A DNA stretch of 6,257 nucleotides from Betaproteobacteria bacterium UBA7395 (GTDB lineage Bacteria > Pseudomonadota > Gammaproteobacteria > Burkholderiales > Rhodocyclaceae). Below are positions 1 to 5,968 of this stretch, piece by piece (the stretch's first letter is position 1; the number at the start of each line of letters is the position of its first letter). The DNA lies in NCBI GenBank assembly GCA_002470165.1, contig DKNF01000068.1:1-6257 (forward strand). The letters run 5' to 3'. The notes under the pieces are model-generated. The model was not told the origin of the DNA and did no database searches. It saw only the letters and a program-made list of their open reading frames with translations. A program made the position numbers and the translations under genes.

Positions 1-177
1 AGCCACTTCCGCTGGCAGATCCGCACCTTCTGGTTCGGCCTGCTCTGGGGCATCATCGGCGCCATCCTCTTCGTGGTCGCCATCGGCTGGGTCATCCTCG
101 TCGCCAACGCCGTCTGGATCATCTACCGCATCGTCAAAGGCTGGCTGAACCTGAACGACGGGAAGCCGATGTATTGA
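1..177 (+). CDS. DUF4870-like small membrane protein (3' end only)
   Basis: The window opens inside a gene in frame 1; 58 codons and a TGA stop (175-177) are visible and the start lies upstream. The visible part begins SHFRWQIRTFWFGLLWG and ends LNDGKPMY. It contains a nearly continuous hydrophobic stretch (about visible residues 10-43) that can form two closely spaced transmembrane helices, followed by a short charged tail. The pattern ESHFRWQIRTFW, two helices, then a WLxLNDGKPM-type end is, from memory, that of DUF4870/TIC20-like integral membrane proteins common in beta- and gammaproteobacteria. Their function is not known, so none is assigned. No strong U-tract terminator follows the stop. 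The family call rests on recognition of the C-terminal half only. Confidence 0.8.
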   Translation, partial: SHFRWQIRTFWFGLLWGIIGAILFVVAIGWVILVANAVWIIYRIVKGWLNLNDGKPMY

Positions 178-201
178 GGGCTAACTAGCAGATAGAACAA
201 T

Positions 202-232
202 ATGCCCACAGATAAACAAAATTTGGGCGCAT
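202..232. repeat. Imperfect hairpin ATGCCCA / TGGGCgcAT
   Basis: ATGCCCA at 202-208 can pair with TGGGC at 224-228 and, after a two-base bulge, AT at 231-232. The 15-base loop is AT-rich. The stem is short and no U-tract follows, so it could be a weak transcription-end structure for the upstream gene, a leader structure, or chance. Confidence 0.3.
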
Positions 233-270
233 GGGGCGAACAACTTGTCGCAAAAAAATGCTGTTGCCCC
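233..270. repeat. Imperfect hairpin GGGGC-AACA / TGTTGCCCC
   Basis: GGGGC at 233-237 and AACA at 239-242, with one bulged G at 238, pair with TGTTGCCCC at 262-270. A small inner GCA/TGC stem (250-252 with 259-261) closes over an A-rich loop. The outer stem is nine pairs and GC-rich at its base. The plus strand continues GAATGAGG with no T-run, so this is not a canonical rho-independent terminator. Confidence 0.35.
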
Positions 271-295
271 GAATGAGGCTGCACCGGTTTTCGTA

Positions 296-317
296 CCAGT
301 CTTAACTGGAAATTTCC
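296..317. repeat. Two overlapping palindromes upstream of the kinase gene
   Basis: CCAGT (296-300), CTTA, ACTGG (305-309) form an inverted repeat with four central bases. The perfect 10-base palindrome GGAAATTTCC (308-317) overlaps its last two bases. They lie about 40-60 bases upstream of the candidate -35 box at 358. They could be a regulator-binding site, but no cognate regulator is visible and the repeats are short enough to arise by chance. Confidence 0.35.
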
Positions 318-357
318 GGCCATCCTTGCCCCCGAAAGGTGAACCTTGGTTGGCCGA

Positions 358-387
358 TTGTCGTCCTTCCGGCAGTTCGGCCATAAT
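358..387 (+). promoter_or_regulatory. Candidate sigma70-type promoter for the kinase gene
   Basis: TTGTCG (358-363; four of six match TTGACA) and CATAAT (382-387; five of six match TATAAT) are separated by 18 bases. Initiation would fall near 394, leaving a leader of about 18 bases before ATG 412. The -10 box sits between GGCC half-sites (379-382 and 389-392). If this promoter is real, the alternative TTG start at 346 would lie outside the transcript. Confidence 0.45.
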
Positions 388-411
388 GGGCCACCTCCCG
401 GAATCGAGACG

Positions 412-1968
412 ATGGAAGCCCAGCGCAGCAATCCCGCCCTGCATCGCGTGCCCCGCTACATCCGCCAGCGTCGCTGGTGGCTGATCCCGCTGTTGCTGTG
501 GATCGGCGGCAGCGCGCTGTATTTTCAGGGACACATGCACGACATGCGGCAGCAACTCACCGCTGTCGGCATTGAGGGCGCGCGCAACATGTTCCGCATG
601 GTGGTGCTGACGCGTAACTGGAATTCCTCGCATGGCGGGGTCTATGTGCCGGTCACGCCGCAGATCCAGCCCAACCCCTACCTCGACCACCCGCGCCGCG
701 ACGTGACAACGACCGACGGGGTGGCGATGACGATGATCAATCCGGCCTACATGACCCGCCTGATCGGCGAGATGGCGGCGGCGGACGATTCGACCGTATT
801 CCGCCTGACCAGCCTGAAACCGATCCGCCCGGCCAACCAGGCCGACCCCTGGGAGAGCCGCCAGCTGGAACGCTTCGAGCAAGGGGTGAGTGAAAGCTGG
901 TCGGTGGAAAACGACGAAGGCGGCGGCCGGCAATTGCGTTACATGGCGCCGCTGGTGGTCAAGGAAAGCTGCCTGGCCTGCCATGCCGTGCAGGGCTACC
1001 GCGTCGGCGACATCCGGGGCGGCATCAGCGTGACTCAGGATTACACGCCGATCGATAGCGCGATCGCCCGGCATCGTGGGGAACTGATCAAGACCACGCT
1101 GGCCGCCTGCCTGCTGATCTCCCTGCTCGGCTGGGCGCTGCTGGAGCAGTTGCGCCGGCGCTGGATCGAACTGGCCGGCAAGATCGACGAGGTGGAATCG
1201 ACCCACCGGCAACTGCTGCAATCGGAAAAGCTGGCGGCCATCGGCCAGTTGGCGGCAGGCGTCGCGCATGAAATCAACAATCCGGTCGGCTTCGTCAATT
1301 CCAACCTCGGCACGCTCGGCAAGTACGGCCAGCAGATGATCGACCTGCTCGACAAGTGCCGCAGGGGCGAAGCCGCCGAGGCCGATTTCGCAGCCTTCGA
1401 CTACGACTACCTGCGTGGCGACCTGCCCGCCCTGCTGCAGGAATCGCGCGACGGACTCGAGCGCGTGCGGCGCATCGTCGCCGATCTCAAGGATTTCGCG
1501 CGCATCGACCAGAGCGACGCGGAGGACTTCGACCTCGACCGGGGGCTGGAGAGCACGCTCAACGTGGTCTGGAACGAACTGAAGTACAAGGCGACGGTGA
1601 CCCGCGAATTCGGCAAACCGCCGCCCGTGCATTGCATCGGCGCGCAGATCAACCAGGTGGCGCTCAACCTCTTGGTCAATGCCGGCCAGGCGATTGTCGA
1701 GCACGGCACGATCACCGTGCGTAGCGGCTTCAACGACGAAACGGTGTGGTTCGAGGTGATCGATAGCGGCTGCGGCATGTCGGCCGAGGTGCTGCCGCAC
1801 ATTTTCGAGCCCTTCTATACGACCCGGCCGGCCGGCAAGGGAACCGGCCTGGGGCTGGCCCTGGCCTACGACATCGTGCGCAAGCACGGCGGTCGCATCG
1901 AGGTGGACAGCGAACTCGGCCGCGGCAGCCGCTTCCGCGTCACGCTGCCGCGAACCGACCGCGCCTGA
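412..1968 (+). CDS. Sensor histidine kinase with periplasmic DUF3365 (CxxCH haem-type) domain
   Basis: This 518-residue inner-membrane kinase has a short basic N-terminus, a first membrane helix (about 22-38), a periplasmic domain (about 39-224), a second helix (about 225-244), a coiled linker and a kinase core. The periplasmic part has the NWNSSHGGVYVP segment (about 69-80) and the CLACH motif (C187, C190, H191) typical of DUF3365/Tll0287-like sensors. CxxCH is the covalent haem-c attachment signature, so a haem-based redox or gas signal is inferred. The core has the H-box VAHEINNP (phospho-acceptor H286), N-box NLLVNAGQA (N423), DSGCGM (from D451), FEPFYTT (465-471) and GKGTGLGLA (from 475). 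All are intact, so autophosphorylation is expected. No HAMP domain is evident between the second helix and the coiled linker. Start choice: ATG 412 lies just downstream of a good promoter-like pair but has only a weak ribosome site. TTG 346, in the same frame, would add 22 residues and is preceded by a better AAAGGTGA site. No response regulator is adjacent. The stop directly abuts that of convergent ftsX. Confidence 0.9.
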   Translation: MEAQRSNPALHRVPRYIRQRRWWLIPLLLWIGGSALYFQGHMHDMRQQLTAVGIEGARNMFRMVVLTRNWNSSHGGVYVPVTPQIQPNPYLDHPRRDVTTTDGVAMTMINPAYMTRLIGEMAAADDSTVFRLTSLKPIRPANQADPWESRQLERFEQGVSESWSVENDEGGGRQLRYMAPLVVKESCLACHAVQGYRVGDIRGGISVTQDYTPIDSAIARHRGELIKTTLAACLLISLLGWALLEQLRRRWIELAGKIDEVESTHRQLLQSEKLAAIGQLAAGVAHEINNPVGFVNSNLGTLGKYGQQMIDLLDKCRRGEAAEADFAAFDYDYLRGDLPALLQESRDGLERVRRIVADLKDFARIDQSDAEDFDLDRGLESTLNVVWNELKYKATVTREFGKPPPVHCIGAQINQVALNLLVNAGQAIVEHGTITVRSGFNDETVWFEVIDSGCGMSAEVLPHIFEPFYTTRPAGKGTGLGLALAYDIVRKHGGRIEVDSELGRGSRFRVTLPRTDRA

Positions 1969-2868
1969 TCAGTCGAAGCGACGCAGCGACAGGCTGACCG
2001 ACAACTGCGCGCCGAGCCAGCCGAGAATGCCGCCGGCGGCGCAGAGCGCGGCGATTTCCCGCACCCCCGGCGCATGCAGCACGAAACTGCCGCCGTACAG
2101 CGCGGCCAGTTCGCCGACCGGACCGGCTAGCAGATGCAGGGCGGCGAATATCAGGCCGCTGGCCACCAGCCCGCCAAGCACGCCCTGCAGCGCGCCGAAA
2201 TAATGGAAGGGGCGACGGATGAAGCTGTCGGTGGCACCAATCATCCGCGCCACTTCGATTTCGGCGGCCTGGGCCAGCACCTGCAGGCGGATGGTGTTGA
2301 AGGTCACCGCCACCAGACCGGCGCCGAACAGGCCGGCGAGCATCAGCACGGTCAGCTTGCCGAGCCGCAGGAAGGCGTCGAAGCGCTTGACCCAGGCCGA
2401 ATCGAGCTGGGCATGCGCCACCTTCGGCCAGCTGGCGAGCTCCTGACGCAGTACGTCGAGGGCTTCCGGCGAGGCGTCGGCAGGCTCGACGATGAAGGCG
2501 TCGGGCAGCGGATTACGCGGCAGGCTGGCAACGATTTCGGCCATTTCCTCGCTTTTCTGCAGGCGCTTGAGCGCTTCGTCGCGCGGTACGAAGGTGAAAC
2601 GGATGCCGGGCAGGGTCTGCAGGCGGCTTTCGATTTCGGCGATGTCCTTGCGCGCCGCGCCGACTTCCATGAAGACGCTGATTTCCTGGACGCCGGAGGC
2701 GCTACGGCCGAGTTCGCGCAGATTATCGAGAACGACGTAGCCGAAGGCCGGCAGGGTCAGCGCGATGCCGATGGCGAGCAGCGACAGCAGGGTGTTGAAC
2801 GGTGCCGCCAGCAGGCGGCGCACCGACAGCGCCAAGGCGGCGCGATGTTGTGACAGCCAGCGTCTCAT
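1969..2868 (-). CDS. ftsX: Cell division protein FtsX
   Basis: FtsX is the membrane subunit of the FtsEX complex at the divisome. It transmits FtsE ATPase activity to periplasmic regulators of septal cell-wall hydrolases and is built like an ABC permease without known transport. The product is 299 residues: a basic cytoplasmic start (MRRWLSQHRAALALSVRRLL), a first helix (about 25-47), a periplasmic domain of about 120 residues with the family ISVFMEVG segment (63-70), then helices at about 170-192, 224-248 and 270-293. The conserved cytoplasmic stretch EIEVARMIGATDSFIRRPF (203-221) lies between helices two and three. Length and topology match the family. ATG 2868 is chosen because it makes an ATGA overlap with the ftsE stop, sits behind a strong ribosome site and gives the usual N-terminus. 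It is the last gene of the operon in the window. Its stop abuts the kinase stop and no U-tract terminator follows. Confidence 0.96.
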   Translation of the reverse strand: MRRWLSQHRAALALSVRRLLAAPFNTLLSLLAIGIALTLPAFGYVVLDNLRELGRSASGVQEISVFMEVGAARKDIAEIESRLQTLPGIRFTFVPRDEALKRLQKSEEMAEIVASLPRNPLPDAFIVEPADASPEALDVLRQELASWPKVAHAQLDSAWVKRFDAFLRLGKLTVLMLAGLFGAGLVAVTFNTIRLQVLAQAAEIEVARMIGATDSFIRRPFHYFGALQGVLGGLVASGLIFAALHLLAGPVGELAALYGGSFVLHAPGVREIAALCAAGGILGWLGAQLSVSLSLRRFD

Positions 2869-3515
2869 ACCACCCTCCCGTGATCGAGGCGCAGCGCGTT
2901 GCCCTGGCAATGCTGAATCCACGACTGATCGTGGGTGGCGACGACGATGGTCACGCCGACCCGGTGGAAATCGGCGAACAGCGTGCGGATGTCCTGCGCC
3001 GATGCGCTGTCGAGATTGGCCGTGGGCTCGTCGGCGAGCAGCACGGTCGGCCGGTTGACCACGGCGCGGGCGATGGCCAGACGCTGTTGCTCACCGCCGG
3101 AGAGGGCAATCGGGTTGGCTTTTTCGCGCGCCAGCAGGCCGACCTTGTCGAGCGCCGCCTGCGCCCGGCGAACGGCCTCGCGGTGCGGCAAGCCGACGAT
3201 CTGCAGCGGCAGCATCACGTTGTCGAGGGCGCTGCGGTCGAACAGCAGTTTCTGGTCCTGGAAGATCATGCCGAAATGGCGGCGCACGTAAGGAATGGCG
3301 CTACGGCGCAGGGCCGAGAGATTCTGCCCGTTGACCACCAGGCTGCCGGAAGTCGGCCGCTCGATCGAGGCGATCAGCTTGACCAGCGTGGTCTTGCCGG
3401 CGCCGGAATGGCCGGTGATCAGCACCATTTCGCCGGCACCGATCTGGAAGCTGACCCCGGACAGGGCTTCGAAGCCGCCGGGATAGCGTTTGGTCAGGCT
3501 GTTGGCAACGATCAT
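2865..3515 (-). CDS. ftsE: Cell division ATP-binding protein FtsE
   Basis: FtsE is the cytoplasmic ABC-type ATPase that drives FtsX in control of septal peptidoglycan hydrolysis. The 216-residue product has a complete nucleotide-binding domain: Walker A GHSGAGKTT (35-43, K41), Q-loop FQDQ (Q86), signature LSGGEQQR (138-145), Walker B VLLADEP with E163, the D-loop NLDS just after it, and the switch histidine in ATHD (H195). The N-terminus [14 protein letters not shown] is typical of the family, and the length is only slightly short of the usual figure of about 220. ATG 3515 overlaps the ftsY stop by ATGA, and the gene's TGA overlaps the ftsX ATG the same way. The bases before its start (TGCCCTGTTCGACCA on the minus strand) lack a Shine-Dalgarno match, so translation probably depends on coupling to ftsY. 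Confidence 0.97.
   Translation of the reverse strand: MIVANSLTKRYPGGFEALSGVSFQIGAGEMVLITGHSGAGKTTLVKLIASIERPTSGSLVVNGQNLSALRRSAIPYVRRHFGMIFQDQKLLFDRSALDNVMLPLQIVGLPHREAVRRAQAALDKVGLLAREKANPIALSGGEQQRLAIARAVVNRPTVLLADEPTANLDSASAQDIRTLFADFHRVGVTIVVATHDQSWIQHCQGNALRLDHGRVV
2869..2880 (-). promoter_or_regulatory. Strong ribosome binding site of ftsX inside the ftsE 3' end
   Basis: Read on the minus strand, the bases before the ftsX ATG are CGGGAGGGTGGT. This contains GGAG with six bases of spacing. It lies wholly within the last codons of ftsE and supports ATG 2868 as the start. ftsE itself has no comparable site. Confidence 0.7.
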
Positions 3516-4489
3516 TGGTCGAACAGGGCATCCACGAAATCGCGCGCCGAGAACGGACGCAGGTCGTCGATCTGCTCGCCGACACCGATGAAGCGGATCG
3601 GCTTCGGGCACTGGCGGGCAATCGCCGCAACGACGCCACCCTTGGCGGTGCCGTCGAGCTTGGTCAGGACCAGGCCGGTGACGTTGATCGCCTTGTCGAA
3701 GGCCTTGACCTGCTGCAGCGCGTTCTGGCCGATGTTGGCGTCGAGCACCAGCAGGGTTTCGTGCGGGCCTTCCGGCTCGACCTTCTGGATGACGCGGCGA
3801 ACCTTGGCGATTTCGTCCATCAGGTGCAGTTGCGTCGGCAGGCGACCGGCCGTGTCGGCCAGTACGACATCGATGCCGCGGGCCTTGGCGGCGGAAATGG
3901 CGTCGAAGATGACGGCCGCTGGATCGCCCGATTCCTGGGCGATGACGGTGACGTTGTTGCGTTCGCCCCAGGTCTGCAACTGCTCGCGAGCGGCAGCGCG
4001 GAAGGTGTCGCCGGCGGCCAGCAGCACGCTCTTGCCCTGGCTCTGGAAATACTTGGCCAGCTTGCCGATCGAGGTCGTCTTGCCGGCGCCGTTCACCCCG
4101 GCGATCATGATCACGTAGGGTTTGTGGGTACTCACATCGAGCGCCTGTTCGAGCGGCGCGAGAATCGTGTAAAGCGCATCCGACAGGGCCTGCTGGATGG
4201 CCTCCGGGGTTTCCAGCTTGTCGCGCTTGGCCGCCTTCTTGAGTTCGTCGAGCAGGTGGGTGGTCGCCTCGATGCCGACGTCGGAGGTCAGCAGCAGGGT
4301 TTCCAGCTCCTCGAGCAGTTCGTCGTCGACCTTGCCGCGCGAGAAGATGGACTTGAGCTTGCCGCCCCACTGGGCGCGGGTCCGGGCCAGGCCCTTGAAC
4401 AGGCGTTCGCGCCAGGAAGCCGGGGCCGGGGTTTCGGTCGTGGCGTCGGGCTGGGCGGCCGACGTGGATTTCTTCAGGAAACTGAACAT
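3512..4489 (-). CDS. ftsY: Signal recognition particle receptor FtsY
   Basis: FtsY is the SRP receptor GTPase. It docks SRP-bound ribosomes at the inner membrane and pairs with Ffh for co-translational insertion. The product is 325 residues. A short acidic, Ala/Thr-rich N-terminal part (about 1-25) precedes an amphipathic segment ([20 protein letters not shown], 25-44) suited to lipid contact. The N-domain helices follow, then the G domain: G1 GVNGAGKTT (131-139), DTFRAAA (161-167), DTAGR (212-216), TKLD (276-279) and GVGEQIDDL (302-310). All GTPase motifs are intact. The A domain is much shorter than in Escherichia coli FtsY (about 497 residues), which is common outside enterics. MFSFLKK is the usual FtsY beginning and fixes ATG 4489, although the ribosome site (GAGA about 11 bases upstream) is weak. 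It is the first gene of ftsYEX and overlaps ftsE by four bases. Confidence 0.97.
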   Translation of the reverse strand: MFSFLKKSTSAAQPDATTETPAPASWRERLFKGLARTRAQWGGKLKSIFSRGKVDDELLEELETLLLTSDVGIEATTHLLDELKKAAKRDKLETPEAIQQALSDALYTILAPLEQALDVSTHKPYVIMIAGVNGAGKTTSIGKLAKYFQSQGKSVLLAAGDTFRAAAREQLQTWGERNNVTVIAQESGDPAAVIFDAISAAKARGIDVVLADTAGRLPTQLHLMDEIAKVRRVIQKVEPEGPHETLLVLDANIGQNALQQVKAFDKAINVTGLVLTKLDGTAKGGVVAAIARQCPKPIRFIGVGEQIDDLRPFSARDFVDALFDQ

Positions 4490-4512
4490 GGATGTTAAGG
4501 TCTCAGGCCTTG

Positions 4513-4541
4513 CTGACAGGCGGACGCTCAGTCGTTAAGAT
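4513..4541 (+). promoter_or_regulatory. Candidate promoter for the M16 peptidase genes
   Basis: CTGACA (4513-4518; five of six match the -35 consensus) and TAAGAT (4536-4541; four of six match the -10) are spaced by exactly 17 bases on the plus strand. Initiation would be near 4548, giving a leader of about 50 bases before ATG 4599. The -10 box lies inside the inverted repeat CGGACG (4521-4526) / CGTCCG (4544-4549), which may be an operator or chance. Confidence 0.5.
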
Positions 4542-4572
4542 GCCGTCCGGATCGATGCAGAAACAGCCCTGG

Positions 4573-4581
4573 ATTCTAGCA
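4573..4581 (-). promoter_or_regulatory. Candidate extended -10 promoter for ftsYEX
   Basis: On the minus strand the bases TGCTAGAAT form an extended -10 element (TGn followed by TAGAAT, five of six against TATAAT). No good -35 box is found 16-18 bases upstream, as expected for an extended -10 promoter. Initiation near 4566 would give ftsY a leader of about 75 bases. The element lies just upstream of the M16 peptidase start, so the divergent transcripts would overlap across the intergenic region. Confidence 0.45.
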
Positions 4582-4598
4582 GAAAGCCCCCACTTCCC

Positions 4599-5957
4599 AT
4601 GATCATGCGACACCTGCTTCCCGTTTTGCTGGCCCCCTGGCTGCTCTCCGCCGCCCTCGCCAACCCCTACGAAACCACGCTCGACAACGGCCTCAAGGTC
4701 ATCGTCAAGGAAGACCGGCGCGCACCGACGGCGGTGCACATGGTCTGGTACCGGGTCGGCAGCATGGACGAGGTCGATGGCACCTCCGGCGTCGCCCACG
4801 TGCTCGAACACATGATGTTCAAGGGCACGCCGACAGTCGGCCCGGGCGAGTTCAACAAGCGCGTGGCCGCCGCCGGCGGACGCGACAACGCCTTCACCAG
4901 CCGCGACTACACGGCCTATTTCCAGCAGATTCCACGCGAAAGGCTGGCCGAGATGATGGCCCTGGAAGCCGACCGCATGCGCCACCTGACCGTCGACCCC
5001 AAGGAATTCGCTCAGGAGATCAAGGTGGTCATGGAAGAGCGCCGCATGCGCACCGACGACGACCCGCAGGCCAAGCTGTTCGAGCAGATGAACGCGGTCG
5101 CCTACCAGGCCCACCCGTATCGCCGGCCGATCATCGGCTGGATGAACGACCTGGAAAACATGACCGCCGAAGACGCCCGCGCCTGGTACGACACCTGGTA
5201 CGTGCCCAACAACGCGTATGTCGTCGTCTCCGGCGACGTCGACCATCAGGAAGTCTTCGCCCTGGCCCGTGAGCACTACGGCGCCCTGGCGGCCCGCCCG
5301 CTGCCGGCGCGCAAGGCGCAGGTCGAGCCGCGCCAGGAAGGCACGCGCCAGTTGACGACCAAGGGACCGGCCGAACTGCCGGTGCTGATCATGGGCTACA
5401 AGGCGCCGATCCTGCGCAACCCGACGACCGACCGCGATCCCTACGCGCTGGAAATCCTCGGCGGCATCCTCGACGGCCACGACGCCGCCCGCTTCAACCG
5501 CAAGCTGGTGCGCGAGGACAAGCTGGCCATTTCGGCTGGTGTCAGCTACGACAGCACGGCGCGCGGCCCGGGCATGATCTACCTCTACGGCAGCCCGTCG
5601 GAAGGGCGCACGGTCGCCGAACTGGAAGCCGCACTGCGCGCCGAGATCACCCGCATCCAGCAGGAAGGCGTCAGCGAGGCGGAACTGAAGCGGACCAAGG
5701 CGCAACTCGTCGCCGGTCAGGTATACAAGCTGGATTCGGTGTTCGGCCAGGCCATGGAAATCGGCCAGATGGAAGCCATCGGCCTGTCGTGGAAGGACGT
5801 GGACATCATGATCGACCGACTGCAGCAGGTCACCGCCGCCGACGTGCAGGCGGCTGCGAAAAAATATTTCGACGACGACGCGCTGACCATCGGCATCCTC
5901 GACCCGCAACCGCTCGCCGGCCAGCCGCGCCGCCAGCGCGTCCCCACCCGTCACTGA
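4599..5957 (+). CDS. Secreted M16 family zinc metallopeptidase (pitrilysin-like, catalytic member)
   Basis: This 452-residue M16B-type peptidase is exported to the periplasm. A signal peptide (about 1-21) has a basic start, a hydrophobic core LLPVLLAPWLLSA and a likely cleavage after ALA before NPYE. The N-terminal peptidase domain carries the inverted zinc motif HVLEH (H67, E70, H71) in the context GTSGVAHVLEHMMFKGT. The third zinc ligand is probably E147 in VVMEERRMR, 76 residues after H71, the expected spacing. A C-terminal M16 domain follows (about 200-430). Length fits single-chain members that pair with a second M16 subunit. ATG 4599 gives a good signal peptide; ATG 4605 in the same frame is possible. 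The upstream ribosome site is weak (AGAAAG, about 12 bases away). It is co-directional with the next M16 gene, 11 bases downstream, and divergent from ftsY. The natural substrate is unknown. Confidence 0.93.
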   Translation: MIMRHLLPVLLAPWLLSAALANPYETTLDNGLKVIVKEDRRAPTAVHMVWYRVGSMDEVDGTSGVAHVLEHMMFKGTPTVGPGEFNKRVAAAGGRDNAFTSRDYTAYFQQIPRERLAEMMALEADRMRHLTVDPKEFAQEIKVVMEERRMRTDDDPQAKLFEQMNAVAYQAHPYRRPIIGWMNDLENMTAEDARAWYDTWYVPNNAYVVVSGDVDHQEVFALAREHYGALAARPLPARKAQVEPRQEGTRQLTTKGPAELPVLIMGYKAPILRNPTTDRDPYALEILGGILDGHDAARFNRKLVREDKLAISAGVSYDSTARGPGMIYLYGSPSEGRTVAELEAALRAEITRIQQEGVSEAELKRTKAQLVAGQVYKLDSVFGQAMEIGQMEAIGLSWKDVDIMIDRLQQVTAADVQAAAKKYFDDDALTIGILDPQPLAGQPRRQRVPTRH

Positions 5958-5961
5958 GGGA
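5956..5961 (+). promoter_or_regulatory. Ribosome binding site of the second M16 gene
   Basis: GAGGGA overlaps the last two bases of the upstream TGA stop and is seven bases from ATG 5969. It fixes the start and suggests coupled translation of the two M16 genes. Confidence 0.7.
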
Positions 5962-5968
5962 ATCCGCC

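Larger units (their letters stand above)
178..411. other. Intergenic region with small inverted repeats and a candidate promoter
   Basis: About 234 bases separate the membrane-protein stop from the preferred kinase start. No convincing gene is seen here. The first 80 bases are clearly AT-richer than the flanking coding DNA. The stretch holds two imperfect hairpins (202-232 and 233-270), two overlapping palindromes (296-317), a short inverted repeat (336-347) and a promoter-like pair of boxes (358-387). None of the hairpins is followed by a run of T on the plus strand, so none is a standard intrinsic terminator. If translation of the kinase starts at TTG 346 instead of ATG 412, the last 66 bases are coding. 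Confidence 0.6.

Noticed and set aside
233..270. Hairpin as a rho-independent terminator
   Set aside because: There is no U-tract downstream on either strand and the stem has a bulge and a large irregular loop; it is kept only as a repeat.
181..1887. Long minus-strand open frame opposite the kinase gene
   Set aside because: It mirrors the real kinase frame in GC-rich DNA, has no recognisable domain, and its His/Val/Asp/Arg-rich composition is typical of an antisense shadow.
2029..2040. Perfect palindrome GCCGCCGGCGGC as a terminator for the kinase transcript
   Set aside because: It lies within ftsX coding sequence, no T-run follows, and such GC palindromes are expected in DNA of this composition.
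2869..2922. Earlier in-frame start for FtsX at 2922
   Set aside because: It would add 18 residues overlapping the ftsE end. ATG 2868 has the strong ribosome site, the ATGA overlap and the family-typical N-terminus.
2802..4118. Long plus-strand open frame opposite ftsX, ftsE and ftsY
   Set aside because: It runs antisense across three well-supported genes and has low-complexity shadow composition with no motifs.
3516..4370. Apparent N-terminal extension of FtsE giving a 501-residue protein
   Set aside because: The extension is ftsY read in another frame, rich in Arg and Gly. FtsE of normal length starts at ATG 3515 with an ATGA overlap.
4503..5954. Minus-strand open frame of 483 codons opposite the M16 peptidase
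   Set aside because: The sense strand encodes a full signal peptide and HxxEH peptidase; the antisense product shows only Val/Asp/Gly/His-rich shadow sequence.
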